Shown: positions 17,503 through 26,180 of the stretch, piece after piece
Numbering within the stretch: the first letter of the stretch is position 1
How the letters are laid out: each line of letters opens with the position of its first letter
NCBI GenBank assembly: GCA_034430595.1
Contig: DAOUEL010000078.1
Span: forward strand, 1-64,000
Source of the DNA: E44-bin32 sp034430595
GTDB lineage: Bacteria > Chloroflexota > Anaerolineae > Anaerolineales > E44-bin32
Reading direction: 5' to 3'
Length of the DNA: 64,000 bases
Notes under the pieces: generated by a model
Database searches by the model: none
The model's input: only the letters and a program-made list of their open reading frames with translations
Told to the model about the DNA's origin: nothing
Program-made: the position numbers and the translations under genes

Positions 17503-18786
17503 ATGATGACGAAGGAAGACAAGCCGTACGGTGAATTTCTGGGTCGTTGGCAGGATGAAATTCAAACGCTCTGGAACAGGATGCCCGTGGGCGAGCGCGA
17601 GCGTTTAATTGGCGCCATCCAGCAAATCCCCGGTGAGCGAAAGGGTTGGCGCGGCTTGATCGATCGTGCCGTTGAAGAACTCCGCTTCGCGACGGGTGCC
17701 CACAAACAAGTGGCGATTGTCGGTCCGGCAAATGCCGGTAAATCCACGCTATATAACCAGCTCATTCGCCAATCGGCGGATCGCGCTCTGGTGAGCGCAG
17801 TCCCCGGCACGACTCGTGAGCCACAGTTGGCAGAAGCCGGCCTTTTTCTGGTGGTCGATACGCCCGGGGCTGATGCAGTCGGGGCGGTTGGGGAGCTGGA
17901 GCGGGACAAAGCGCTGGCAGCTGCGAAAGAAGCAGACGTGCTCGTGGCGATGTATGACGCAACTCATGGAATTCGATCGCCAGAAGTTGCCTTGTTTGAT
18001 GCCCTGCAAGCGCTGGACCGGCCGATGGTCGTTGTCCTGAATAAAATTGACTTGATTGGCAGAGAGCGAGCCTCGGTCATCGGGAAGGCCGCCGCCGCAT
18101 TGAGCATTAACAGCGAGCAAGTCATTCCCTTGAGTGCGCTGAAAGGGGAGGGCATCGCCCGGGTGCTTCGGGCTGTTGCGAAAACTGAACCCGGAATCGC
18201 AGCCGCGATCGGTGCGGCACTGCCCGAGTACCGCTGGGACCTGGCACAGGTTGCGATTGCGCGCGCTGCCTCCACAGCAGCAGTAATCGCCTTGACGCCG
18301 CTGCCTTTCCTCGACTTTTTCCCGTTGGTTGGGGTGCAGGTAGCGATGGTGATTGGAATCGCTAGAATCTACCAAAAGCGGATGACACTGGCTCGAGCGC
18401 GCGAATTAATCGCCGCATTTGGGTTGGGCCTGCTTGGGCGGACCCTGTTCTATGAAATCAGCAAACTCGGTGGCCCGCCGGCCTGGCTGATCGGGGCGGC
18501 CGTTGCGGCTGGCACGACCGCCGCCATCGGATACGGCGCTACGGTGTGGTTCGAGCGCGGCGTGAAGGTGTCCGGTGAAACGCTGAAGCGAATCAGCGAA
18601 GTCGTTGTGGCCGAGATGCTCGAGCGGTTGAAGAACCTCGGCCGGCGTCGGCCAGCCAAAGACACCCTGCGCGAGCGTGTACGCCAGGCTCTGGAAGAGA
18701 CGAGTGCGCTGAGCGAAGAGTGGGAAGCCGAGATATACCTCGAGGGGGATGAAGGCAATCAGGAGCGAGAGGAGAGCGGCGGTTAA
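17503..18786 (+). CDS. Era-like GTPase with DUF697 membrane domain
   Basis: A 427-residue protein starting at ATG 17503 (or the next codon, also ATG). The G domain has the P-loop GPANAGKST (about 74-82), PGTTREP as switch I, DTPGAD as G3 and NKID as G4, in the order of Era/TrmE-type GTPases. The C-terminal half contains TPLPFLDFFPLVGVQVAMV and a second hydrophobic stretch, the pattern of DUF697/YcjF-like membrane-associating domains, followed by a charged tail. It is probably a membrane-associated GTPase; its client process is unknown. It is the first gene after the candidate origin. Confidence 0.8.
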   Translation: MMTKEDKPYGEFLGRWQDEIQTLWNRMPVGERERLIGAIQQIPGERKGWRGLIDRAVEELRFATGAHKQVAIVGPANAGKSTLYNQLIRQSADRALVSAVPGTTREPQLAEAGLFLVVDTPGADAVGAVGELERDKALAAAKEADVLVAMYDATHGIRSPEVALFDALQALDRPMVVVLNKIDLIGRERASVIGKAAAALSINSEQVIPLSALKGEGIARVLRAVAKTEPGIAAAIGAALPEYRWDLAQVAIARAASTAAVIALTPLPFLDFFPLVGVQVAMVIGIARIYQKRMTLARARELIAAFGLGLLGRTLFYEISKLGGPPAWLIGAAVAAGTTAAIGYGATVWFERGVKVSGETLKRISEVVVAEMLERLKNLGRRRPAKDTLRERVRQALEETSALSEEWEAEIYLEGDEGNQEREESGG

Positions 18787-18813
18787 AGGCCTTCTTATGA
18801 ACGAGCCTATAAG

Positions 18814-18847
18814 CAGCGTAGGGGCGGGTTAACCCGCCCCTACGCTG
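18814..18847. repeat. GTAGGGGC-family palindrome, copy 2
   Basis: A perfect 34-base palindrome without a loop: the arm CAGCGTAGGGGCGGGTT (18814-18830) is followed at once by its reverse complement. It lies between the convergent genes ending at 18786 and 18931. No T-run follows. Confidence 0.85.
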
Positions 18848-18930
18848 TATTTGCATGCCGGGGAACGTGCTCGTCATCGATACCTAGATGCGAGCGGTAT
18901 GCCCGGGAGGTCGCCCCTGCCCGAAAACCT

Positions 18931-20343
18931 TTACGCCGGCTCAAACCGCGCCTGGAAGAAGCGCAGCTGAGCCGGCTCATACACCATCTTAAGGCCGCGC
19001 GTCTTCTCTCGCTGCTCGTACACTTCCTTGATCGACTCAGCGACCACGTCCATATGTGCCTGCGTATACACCCGGCGCGGGATCGCCAGGCGGGTGAGCT
19101 CGAGCTTTGGGTAGCGGTGGTCACCGGTCTTCGGATCGCGCCCGGCGCTGACAACGCCACGCTCCATGCCTCGAATGCCCGAATCCAGATAGAGTTCAGC
19201 CGTGAGAACCTGGGCCGGGAATTGATCCTGGGGGATGTGCGGGTAAAAAGCCTTCGCATCGAGGAAGATTGCATGTCCTCCAACCGGTTCAACGATCGGG
19301 ACCTCCCAATCCAGCAGCAGTGTACCGAGGTAACGCACCTGCTCAACGCGGGCCCGGATATGGGCGTCGTCCATTGACTCGGCGATGCCAATCGCCAATG
19401 CTTCCATATCACGCCCGGCCATGCCGCCGTAGGTGTGCAGCCCCTCATAGACTACGACCAGGTTGCGCAGTCTATCGAAGAGATCGGCGTCATTGACCGC
19501 GAGCCAGCCGCCGATGTTTACCAGGTGGTCCTTCTTGGCGCTCATCCAGGCCCCATCGGTATAGCTGCAGAACTCGAGCACAATCTCGGCGATGCTCTTC
19601 TGCGCGTACCCATCCTCCCGCAGCTGGATGAAGTACGCATTTTCCGCCAGGCGGGTGGCATCCAGGTAAATCTTGATCCCGTGACGATCGCATAGGGCGC
19701 GCAGCGCTTTCACATTGGCCATACTCACCGGTTGTCCGCCGGCCATGTTTACGGTTCCGGCAAGGCTGACGTAGGCGATATTCTCGGCGCCCTTCTCGTC
19801 GATCAAGCGCTGAAGTTTTTCAAGATCGACATCGCCTTTGAACGGATGCTGATTCTGCGGATCGTGGGCCTCGTCGATAATCACGTCGACAAACGTTCCG
19901 CCGGCCAGCTCCTGGTGCAGGCGCGTTGTTGTGAAGTACATATTTCCCGGCACGAACTGCCCGGCCCGGATTTCAGCCTGGCTGATCAAGTGCTCTGCCC
20001 CGCGACCCTGGTGAGTGGGGACGACGTGCTTGTACCCGTAGAAGGTGCGTACAGCCTCCTCCAGATGGTAGAAATTCCGGCTGCCAGCATAGGCTTCATC
20101 CCCGAGCATGATCCCCGCCCACTGCCGGTCGCTCATTGCGCTCGTTCCACTATCCGTAAGCAAATCGATGTAAACGTCCTCCGACCGGAGCAGGAAAGTG
20201 TTGTAGCCGGCGTCGACAATTGCCCGCTCGCGCTCTGCGCGTGTCGTCATATGGATCGGCTCGATCATCTTGATCTTCCAGGGCTCGGCCCAGGAACGCC
20301 GCCCGAACTGCTGGCCCATGGTCTTGTAGGAAGGTTCGCTCAT
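18931..20343 (-). CDS. tpl: tyrosine phenol-lyase (beta-tyrosinase)
   Basis: A 470-residue PLP enzyme of the tyrosine phenol-lyase/tryptophanase family (usual length about 456-470). The PLP lysine is Lys271 in WMSAKKDHLVNIGG. PTHQGRGAEHL, MYFTTTR and LDATRLAENAYF form the cofactor and active site. At the position that decides substrate, the sequence is GMERGVVSAGRD with Arg395, matching Arg381 of Citrobacter tyrosine phenol-lyase; tryptophanases have Val or Ile there. It therefore probably splits L-tyrosine to phenol, pyruvate and ammonia (reversible). The start ATG 20343 follows GAGGAGAG. It is a single gene, with a TATAAT box about 50 bases upstream. Confidence 0.85.
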   Translation of the reverse strand: MSEPSYKTMGQQFGRRSWAEPWKIKMIEPIHMTTRAERERAIVDAGYNTFLLRSEDVYIDLLTDSGTSAMSDRQWAGIMLGDEAYAGSRNFYHLEEAVRTFYGYKHVVPTHQGRGAEHLISQAEIRAGQFVPGNMYFTTTRLHQELAGGTFVDVIIDEAHDPQNQHPFKGDVDLEKLQRLIDEKGAENIAYVSLAGTVNMAGGQPVSMANVKALRALCDRHGIKIYLDATRLAENAYFIQLREDGYAQKSIAEIVLEFCSYTDGAWMSAKKDHLVNIGGWLAVNDADLFDRLRNLVVVYEGLHTYGGMAGRDMEALAIGIAESMDDAHIRARVEQVRYLGTLLLDWEVPIVEPVGGHAIFLDAKAFYPHIPQDQFPAQVLTAELYLDSGIRGMERGVVSAGRDPKTGDHRYPKLELTRLAIPRRVYTQAHMDVVAESIKEVYEQREKTRGLKMVYEPAQLRFFQARFEPA

Positions 20344-20393
20344 AGCTCTCCTCGATCACCGGGGTTATCGGAATCTTTGCTGTTTGGTGCCCA

Positions 20394-20399
20394 ATTATA
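20394..20399 (-). promoter_or_regulatory. -10 box of the tyrosine phenol-lyase gene
   Basis: Reads TATAAT on the minus strand, 50 bases before ATG 20343. No clear -35 box at normal spacing. Confidence 0.5.
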
Positions 20400-20519
20400 G
20401 GCCGAGTTGGCTCGCGCGGCATCTTTGCACACAGATCTTCAGATGGAATTTCCGGGTTCAGTCACGTTTTTCGGGCGCGGGTGTTGTACAGTATGTATGG
20501 CAAGGAGGAAGCCTGCCCG

Positions 20520-22139
20520 GTGAACGAATACCCACCGCTGATTGTTGAAAACCTGCAGTTTCGATACCGCGACCGGGAAGAGCCCGCCCTGCAGGATATT
20601 GGGCTGCAGCTGGAAGCGGGCGAGATCCTGCTTGTTGCCGGACCCAGCGGATGCGGGAAAACGACTCTGGCGCGCTGCATCAACGGCCTGATTCCGCGTT
20701 CGTACAAGGGAGACCTGCAAGGCACGATTGTCATCTCCGGCCAGGATATGCAGGAGTTGAGCCTGGCGCGCATCTCCCAGTCGGTCGGGACAGTCTTGCA
20801 GGATCCAGAGCGACAGATCCTGGGAACGAAAGTCCTGAATGAAGTAGCTTTCGGGTTGGAGAACCTCGGCCTGGAGCGGGAGCAGATTATCGCCCGGTCC
20901 GAAAAGGCGATGGAACGACTGCGCATTTCACACCTGCGAAACCGCGAGACTTTCTCTCTTTCGGGGGGAGAGAAGCAGAAAGTTGCCTTGGCCGGTGTGC
21001 TGGCGATGCAGCCAGCCCTGCTGCTGCTGGACGAACCGCTGGCGAGTCTTGATCCGGCCAGCGCGGTCGACGCGCTGCAGATGGTGAGAGCTCTCGCCGA
21101 CGAGGGGATGGCAATCCTGATCGTCGAGCACCGGGTTGAAGATGTGTTGAAGATCAACCCCGACCGGGTGATCTTCATGCAAGCCGGCAGAATAATCTAC
21201 AACGGCTTGCCGGGCGGGCTGACCGATGCCGTTGATTACCACGAGGTAAAGCTTCCAGCGAAGAGCATCCTGCGCCTTGCCCGCAGTGAGCCCGCCGTAA
21301 AACAACCTGCTCCGCCCGGCCCCGGGACCGACACGTCTCACAAAATGCTCGTTCGTTTTGAAGGGGTCAATTTTCACTATCTGCCCGGGCAACCGGTGCT
21401 GCAGGAGATCAATTTCAATATCCGGGCCGGCGACGTGATCGCTATTCTCGGCGCAAACGGGGCAGGAAAGACCACGCTGGTGAAACATGCCATTGGTTTG
21501 CTCAAACCGACCTCAGGGGAGGTGTGGGTCGGGGATCGCCCGACCAGCGGCATGAGCGTTGCTCAGATCGCAAAAACCCTGGGGTATGTCTTCCAGAGCC
21601 CGAGTCACATGCTGTTTGCGCCCACCGTGAGCGAGGAGCTTGCTTTCGGACCGGGCAACCTCGGGCATTCGCCGCAAGATACAGAAAAGGAGGTGGAACA
21701 GGCAATTGATATCATGAACCTCGGGGGCATGGAGGCGGATCCGCCACTGGCGCTCTCGTTCGGCCAGCAAAAAAGGGTCAGCATCGCCGCCGTATTGGCG
21801 ATGCGCTCGCGCATCCTGGTCATGGACGAGCCGACCGCGGGGCAGGACTACCGCAACTACACGGATTTCATGGATTCGATTTTGAGCCTTCCTGGTTTCG
21901 ACGCCATCCTATTTATCACGCACGATGTCGATCTGGCCGTTGTTTACGCAAACCGGGTAATCATGGTCGGCGACGGTAAGGTAATTGCTGATGGTGAACC
22001 ACACGAAGTACTGGGCGATTATGGCAGGCTGAAGGACTGCCGCCTGGTTCCGACGTCGCTGCTCGACCTCAATCTCGAAATGTATGATCGAACGGGAAGG
22101 TTCATGCGGGCGGAAGCCCTGGCCCATGTCGGCGTGTAA
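20520..22139 (+). CDS. ECF transporter, two fused energising ATPases
   Basis: A 539-residue protein started at GTG 20520 because AAGGAGGAA sits nine bases before it. It contains two complete ABC ATPase domains in one chain. Domain 1 (about 8-245) has GPSGCGKTT, LSGGEKQKVALAG and LLLDEPLASLD. Domain 2 (about 285-510) has GANGAGKTT, LSFGQQKRVSIA and LVMDEPTAGQD, plus ITHDVDLAV. This is an EcfA1-EcfA2 fusion that powers uptake through the T and S components encoded next. Both nucleotide sites look active. First gene of a three-gene operon (ATPase, S, T). Confidence 0.9.
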   Translation: MNEYPPLIVENLQFRYRDREEPALQDIGLQLEAGEILLVAGPSGCGKTTLARCINGLIPRSYKGDLQGTIVISGQDMQELSLARISQSVGTVLQDPERQILGTKVLNEVAFGLENLGLEREQIIARSEKAMERLRISHLRNRETFSLSGGEKQKVALAGVLAMQPALLLLDEPLASLDPASAVDALQMVRALADEGMAILIVEHRVEDVLKINPDRVIFMQAGRIIYNGLPGGLTDAVDYHEVKLPAKSILRLARSEPAVKQPAPPGPGTDTSHKMLVRFEGVNFHYLPGQPVLQEINFNIRAGDVIAILGANGAGKTTLVKHAIGLLKPTSGEVWVGDRPTSGMSVAQIAKTLGYVFQSPSHMLFAPTVSEELAFGPGNLGHSPQDTEKEVEQAIDIMNLGGMEADPPLALSFGQQKRVSIAAVLAMRSRILVMDEPTAGQDYRNYTDFMDSILSLPGFDAILFITHDVDLAVVYANRVIMVGDGKVIADGEPHEVLGDYGRLKDCRLVPTSLLDLNLEMYDRTGRFMRAEALAHVGV

Positions 22140-22200
22140 AACCACCCTTGCCCCGGCTCGCTACCTGTAAGTGAAGTCTCATGATCCGGAGGAGGAAATC

Positions 22201-23136
22201 ATGAACGGTACAAAACCAACATCAGTCATCCTGTCCCTTTTAGCCGTGCTCGTACTCTTTTTGCTTGTCGTCTGGCTGGGACCGACGCTCAACCCCGACC
22301 TGCAGCTCGATGAGACCGCGCTGCTGCGCTTCGTGTTCGTCGCCATCGGGCTCCTGATCGTGTTCCTGGTTTACTGGGCCACGCGCAGCAACAATGCCTG
22401 GCGGGTGGGCACACGCGAGGTCGTCTATATGGCGATCGGGGCCGCACTCTATGCTGTGTTTTCCTATCTCTTCAACGGAACGGTCTTTGCCGTCCCATCC
22501 GTGAGCCAGGTCGCGCTGCGGCCGGCGATCTCGATCCCGATGTTCTTCGGGTATGCTTTCGGGCCGGTCGTCGGCTTCTTTACCGGTGCCGTCGGCAACA
22601 TGTTTGGCGACGCGCTGACCGGCTTCGGGCTTTCCCCGCAGTGGAGCGTCGCTAATGGTCTGGTCGGCATGATCTCGGGCATGGCCGCGCTCTATATGGA
22701 CAAGAAGAAGGCCATGAACACGGTGCTGTACATCAGCGCCGCCCTGGCAGCAGTAGCCACGCTGCTCTGGATCTTCAACCGCGATCTCTCCAATATGATG
22801 TTCTTCGACCCCGAAGCTGGAATCTTTGGCGATGCGACCATTTCAGTCTTCGCCGGGGTCTCGGCCGTGGTCGGGTTTGTGCTGGTCGTCGCGGTGCGGT
22901 TGATTTTCAAGGACAACATCGACCTGGCCTCGGCCGTGATCTGGTCGATGCTGGGCAACTTCATCGGCATTGGGTTCGCCGCCGTTTCCGATATCTGGAT
23001 CAACGGCTTTTCGCCCACCGTGGCGATCGTCGGCGAGTTCCTGCCGGCCGCCGGGCCCAACATGATCTTCGCCGCCATCCTGGTGCCGCTGCTCGTCGGA
23101 GCCTACAACTCGGTTCAGCGCCAGACAGGACGCTGA
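22201..23136 (+). CDS. ECF transporter substrate-binding (S) component
   Basis: A 311-residue membrane protein started at ATG 22201 behind CCGGAGGAGG. Two extra N-terminal helices precede the core REVVYMAIGAALYAVFSYLF, then PMFFGYAFGPVVGFFTG and a GNMFGDALTG loop, the hallmarks of an ECF S component. At least seven hydrophobic segments are visible, so it is longer than typical S components (about 180-200 residues). The bound vitamin or metal cannot be predicted, and no riboswitch upstream of the operon was recognised. It lies between the fused ATPase and the T component. Confidence 0.8.
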   Translation: MNGTKPTSVILSLLAVLVLFLLVVWLGPTLNPDLQLDETALLRFVFVAIGLLIVFLVYWATRSNNAWRVGTREVVYMAIGAALYAVFSYLFNGTVFAVPSVSQVALRPAISIPMFFGYAFGPVVGFFTGAVGNMFGDALTGFGLSPQWSVANGLVGMISGMAALYMDKKKAMNTVLYISAALAAVATLLWIFNRDLSNMMFFDPEAGIFGDATISVFAGVSAVVGFVLVVAVRLIFKDNIDLASAVIWSMLGNFIGIGFAAVSDIWINGFSPTVAIVGEFLPAAGPNMIFAAILVPLLVGAYNSVQRQTGR

Positions 23137-23143
23137 GATATTC

Positions 23144-23177
23144 AAGGGAGAGGGCCGCCAGGCCGGCCCTCTCCCTT
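23144..23177 (+). terminator. strong hairpin inside the ECF operon
   Basis: AAGGGAGAGGGCCG (23144-23157) pairs perfectly over 14 base pairs with 23164-23177 around a six-base loop. It lies between the S and T genes with no T-run after it. It may be a partial terminator or mRNA-stabilising element that sets a lower level of the T subunit. Confidence 0.6.
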
Positions 23178-23187
23178 CCGGTGAAAT

Positions 23188-24057
23188 ATGCTCGTTTCCT
23201 GGCGATATCGAGAACGGGAATCGCTCGTCCAGTCGTTTGACCCAACGGCATGGTTTATCTTTTATTTCTGTTTCATCATCTCGACGCTCTTTTTCTGGGA
23301 CATACGCTATCTGGCCTTCTTTGTATTAATCGCTCTTCTGGCGATCTTTAATTCGGGCGTGACGTTCCGCGAGTCGCGCCGGGCCTGGCTTTTCATCGGG
23401 GCGTTCATCACGTTCTTCGCGCTGCTGACATTCTTGACCGGCCGCGGCGGAGTCGAGGTGTATGCAGAGGAGCACACGCTGGCCACGCTGCAGGCGAACT
23501 TCACAATCTTCGGCTGGCAGCCGACTTTGAGAATCACGGCCGAGCGGCTGATGTTTGCCCTGGCGCAGCTGGCACGAGTCTTCAGCCTGGCAAGCACAAC
23601 GATTCTCATCCCCTATATCATCAACCCCAGCCATTACGGAGTAGCCTTCCGCCGGCTGGGTCTGCCGGACAAAATCGCATATGCCATGGATCTGACCATG
23701 CGCTTTATCCCGACCTTCGGGCGAGATTTTCAACTCACGATGGATGCACAAAAGGCGCGCGGCTACGAACTGGAAAAAATACAGGGCGGGCTGATCGCCC
23801 AGGTGCGCAAGCTGGCACCGATCATGGTGCCGGTCACCATCCGGGCCATTGCCGGCAGCGAGGACATCATCGACGCGATGGATTTAAGAGCATTCGGGAC
23901 CGGCCCGCGCACGTGGTTGATCAAGTTGAGTTACCGTAAGCGGGATTACGCCCTGATCGCCTTCGGTCTGGCAGTTCTCATCATTGCTTTCGGGCTCTCA
24001 CTCTTCGGATTTGGCAGCTTTTGGGTGCCGCAAGCCTTGCTCAATCTGGCAAGGTAA
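23188..24057 (+). CDS. ECF transporter T component
   Basis: A 289-residue protein with five or six membrane helices. The cytoplasmic coupling region carries two Ala/Arg-Gly type signatures, DAQKARGYEL and MDLRAFGTG, matching the paired motifs by which EcfT grips the two ATPases. Together with the two upstream genes it makes a complete ECF transporter. The start ATG 23188 follows a weak site (CCGGTGAA). It ends 14 bases from the convergent HAD gene. Confidence 0.87.
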   Translation: MLVSWRYRERESLVQSFDPTAWFIFYFCFIISTLFFWDIRYLAFFVLIALLAIFNSGVTFRESRRAWLFIGAFITFFALLTFLTGRGGVEVYAEEHTLATLQANFTIFGWQPTLRITAERLMFALAQLARVFSLASTTILIPYIINPSHYGVAFRRLGLPDKIAYAMDLTMRFIPTFGRDFQLTMDAQKARGYELEKIQGGLIAQVRKLAPIMVPVTIRAIAGSEDIIDAMDLRAFGTGPRTWLIKLSYRKRDYALIAFGLAVLIIAFGLSLFGFGSFWVPQALLNLAR

Positions 24058-24071
24058 GACCTCAAACTGCG

Positions 24072-24755
24072 CTACAAGAGGGCTTCGGCCACTTCTGCTG
24101 TCGTGTTGAAGATCGCATCGGCCCCGGCTGCTTCCAGTTCGGTCCGCTCTCCGAATCCGCACAGCACGGCTGCCGTTTGGGCGCCGGCGGCCCGGGCCGC
24201 GCGAATGTCGACCACGGTGTCGCCCACCATCAGTAAATTCTGAGGCTCAACGCCGAGCTGCTCACATACCCAAAGGATCGGAGCCGGGTGCGGTTTCGCC
24301 CGCCGTGCAGAGCGGGCAGTGGCAACGCAGGCGAAGTACTTGCGCAGATTATGTTCGTCTAAGAATCCATACGCGCTGCGACGCTCGCGCGCCGTTGCGA
24401 TCGCCAGTGGGAAGTGCTCCGCGAGCGCGACCACCGAGTGGTACGCACCATCAACCAATTGCATACCTCTTTCCGGTTTCGCCCCGCGCAGCTGATAAAG
24501 CCAATCAACGATCGGACCGATGATCTGGTCCAGGCCAATTTTATCCAGCACGGCGACAAACGAATTTGCTGGCGACTCGAGCGCCATCACCAGCCAGCGC
24601 GCCGCCGATTGGACGTCCTGCTCAAGCAGGAAGCGGCGGAAGGGTTTCAGCCAGCCGGCGATACGTCGCAGGTAGGAATCGTCTGTATCGGCCAGTGTGC
24701 CATCGATATCGAAACATATGGCTTTAATCCGAGCTCTGTCGAGTGCTTCACTCAT
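24072..24755 (-). CDS. HAD-superfamily phosphatase (Gph-like)
   Basis: A 227-residue protein with the four HAD motifs: FDIDGTLADTD (nucleophile Asp), ATARERRSAYGF, the Lys in RRAKPHPAPI and MVGDTVVDIRAA. A helical cap lies between motifs 1 and 2. Start ATG 24755 overlaps the previous stop as ATGA, so it is the last, coupled gene of the glpD-HDAC-peptidase operon. It probably removes phosphate from a small metabolite; the phosphoglycolate-phosphatase group is the closest resemblance, but the substrate is not certain. Confidence 0.83.
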   Translation of the reverse strand: MSEALDRARIKAICFDIDGTLADTDDSYLRRIAGWLKPFRRFLLEQDVQSAARWLVMALESPANSFVAVLDKIGLDQIIGPIVDWLYQLRGAKPERGMQLVDGAYHSVVALAEHFPLAIATARERRSAYGFLDEHNLRKYFACVATARSARRAKPHPAPILWVCEQLGVEPQNLLMVGDTVVDIRAARAAGAQTAAVLCGFGERTELEAAGADAIFNTTAEVAEALL

Positions 24756-26146
24756 GGGGTAGGCCAAACTGGAAGCCGGATCGCATCGCGTATAGCGTTC
24801 CGCGTTTCTATATCAGGAGCGAGAATCCAGAGCGTTTGATTTGACTGGCGCAGGAAGAGCACCTTCGGCTCATCAGCGTTCCATTCCAAACCGCTGGCGG
24901 AATCCGCAGATGGCTCGCCAAAACGAGCCGTTCCGTAGGAGCGGAAGGCTTCTACAAATTCACGCGCATCACGAATCGTGTCCCATTGTGTTAATAGAAG
25001 CAGCACCCCCTCGCCAGAATCCTCTTTCTGAAATGCGAGCAGAAAGTCGCCCCCCCATCCCTCGGCCGCACCTTGAGCAGCGTCCTGTTCTAACTGCTCG
25101 AGCAGCAACATATACGTGTTCCACTCGCCGAAGGTGCCGTTTTCAACCTCGGTCCAGCCCACACCAAGGGTTTCTTCCATATCCGGTGGGGGCAGCTGGA
25201 CCGGGGCATCACGCGGGAAGCGCTCAGGGTGCAGGATCTGCTCGCTGGAAAGGGGCGGGTTTTGATAAAGGGCGTCGACCCCCGCCCAGCCATCCTGCAG
25301 GTAGATCGCGCGAACGAAGGCCAGCCCCTGGAGATAAGGAAACATCATTTCGGCCTGGATATAGCCCGGTGCCGAATCGTAGGCGGGCATTTCGATACGG
25401 TCGAAGAACGCCAGGATATCCGTAAGGTCTTGCTGCCGTCCGAACGTGCGCAGCCACTGCTCCTCCAGCAGCGAGGCATCGCCTTCGATCAACGCCTGGA
25501 TCGCGCGACAGCGGTCGATGTCCTCCTGGCAGCCAGGCTGCGAGTAACCGAGCGTCGTCCGGGGGTCATACACTTGATCGACCAGAGCGTGGGTGTACTC
25601 GTGAACGTAGGTCAAGCGCTCGATACCGCCAAATCCTCCACCGCAAACGATGACCATTTCATCCGTTTCGGGGTCGTAGAATCCGGCCGCCTGTTCTGCC
25701 AGCAAGGCAGCATACAACTGGCGCAGATCCAGGCCCGGTTGGACGAACCCTAACAGTGAGTAGAGCAGAGAATCGTTTACCGCTGCTTCTTCGCCATATT
25801 CCTGGAGCACATCGTCTTCGATTCGCTCTCGGAGCAATTGCGGGTCGAGTAATTCACGCTGCATTCCGGTTTGTGGTGAGAGCCCCCTCAGATCGGCGAC
25901 CTCGCTTTCGATCGCGCGCATCTCGTCCAACAGGTTCGAATTTAACGGGGGACAGGCACCCTCGGGTGTGGTGCTGGGCAGGACCGTGGCGGAAACCGGT
26001 TGTGTGGCGAGAGGATCTGTGGGAGTCGAAGTGGGTTGCGGAGCCAGTGTTGGAGTGCCGGGGAGGGCAATTCCTGCGCAGCCGGCTGCAGTCATTGAAA
26101 ATATCAGGATGGCGGCGAGCGTTCCTGGATGCTGCGCTGGCTGCAT
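24752..26146 (-). CDS. lipoprotein with HExxH metallopeptidase motif
   Basis: A 464-residue protein started at ATG 26146 behind GGAGAGGACC. The signal peptide ends in a lipobox-like SMTAAGC; a Pro/Thr linker follows. The centre has YVHEYTHALVDQ, an HExxH zinc motif, and about 40 residues later ALIEGDASLLEEQW, whose Glu could be the third ligand (gluzincin-like). FYDPETDEMVIV precedes the motif. It should sit on the outer face of the membrane. Substrate unknown, and hydrolytic activity is inferred only from the motif. It is coupled to the HAD gene (ATGA) and starts 34 bases after the deacetylase. Confidence 0.7.
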   Translation of the reverse strand: MQPAQHPGTLAAILIFSMTAAGCAGIALPGTPTLAPQPTSTPTDPLATQPVSATVLPSTTPEGACPPLNSNLLDEMRAIESEVADLRGLSPQTGMQRELLDPQLLRERIEDDVLQEYGEEAAVNDSLLYSLLGFVQPGLDLRQLYAALLAEQAAGFYDPETDEMVIVCGGGFGGIERLTYVHEYTHALVDQVYDPRTTLGYSQPGCQEDIDRCRAIQALIEGDASLLEEQWLRTFGRQQDLTDILAFFDRIEMPAYDSAPGYIQAEMMFPYLQGLAFVRAIYLQDGWAGVDALYQNPPLSSEQILHPERFPRDAPVQLPPPDMEETLGVGWTEVENGTFGEWNTYMLLLEQLEQDAAQGAAEGWGGDFLLAFQKEDSGEGVLLLLTQWDTIRDAREFVEAFRSYGTARFGEPSADSASGLEWNADEPKVLFLRQSNQTLWILAPDIETRNAIRDAIRLPVWPTP

Positions 26147-26180
26147 GGTCCTCTCCGTGAGTGTCAAATTCTATCAGAGA

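Noticed and set aside
20344..20519. Possible riboswitch upstream of the ECF operon
   Set aside because: The whole gap is 176 bases and shared with a divergent promoter; I could not fit any known vitamin riboswitch core.
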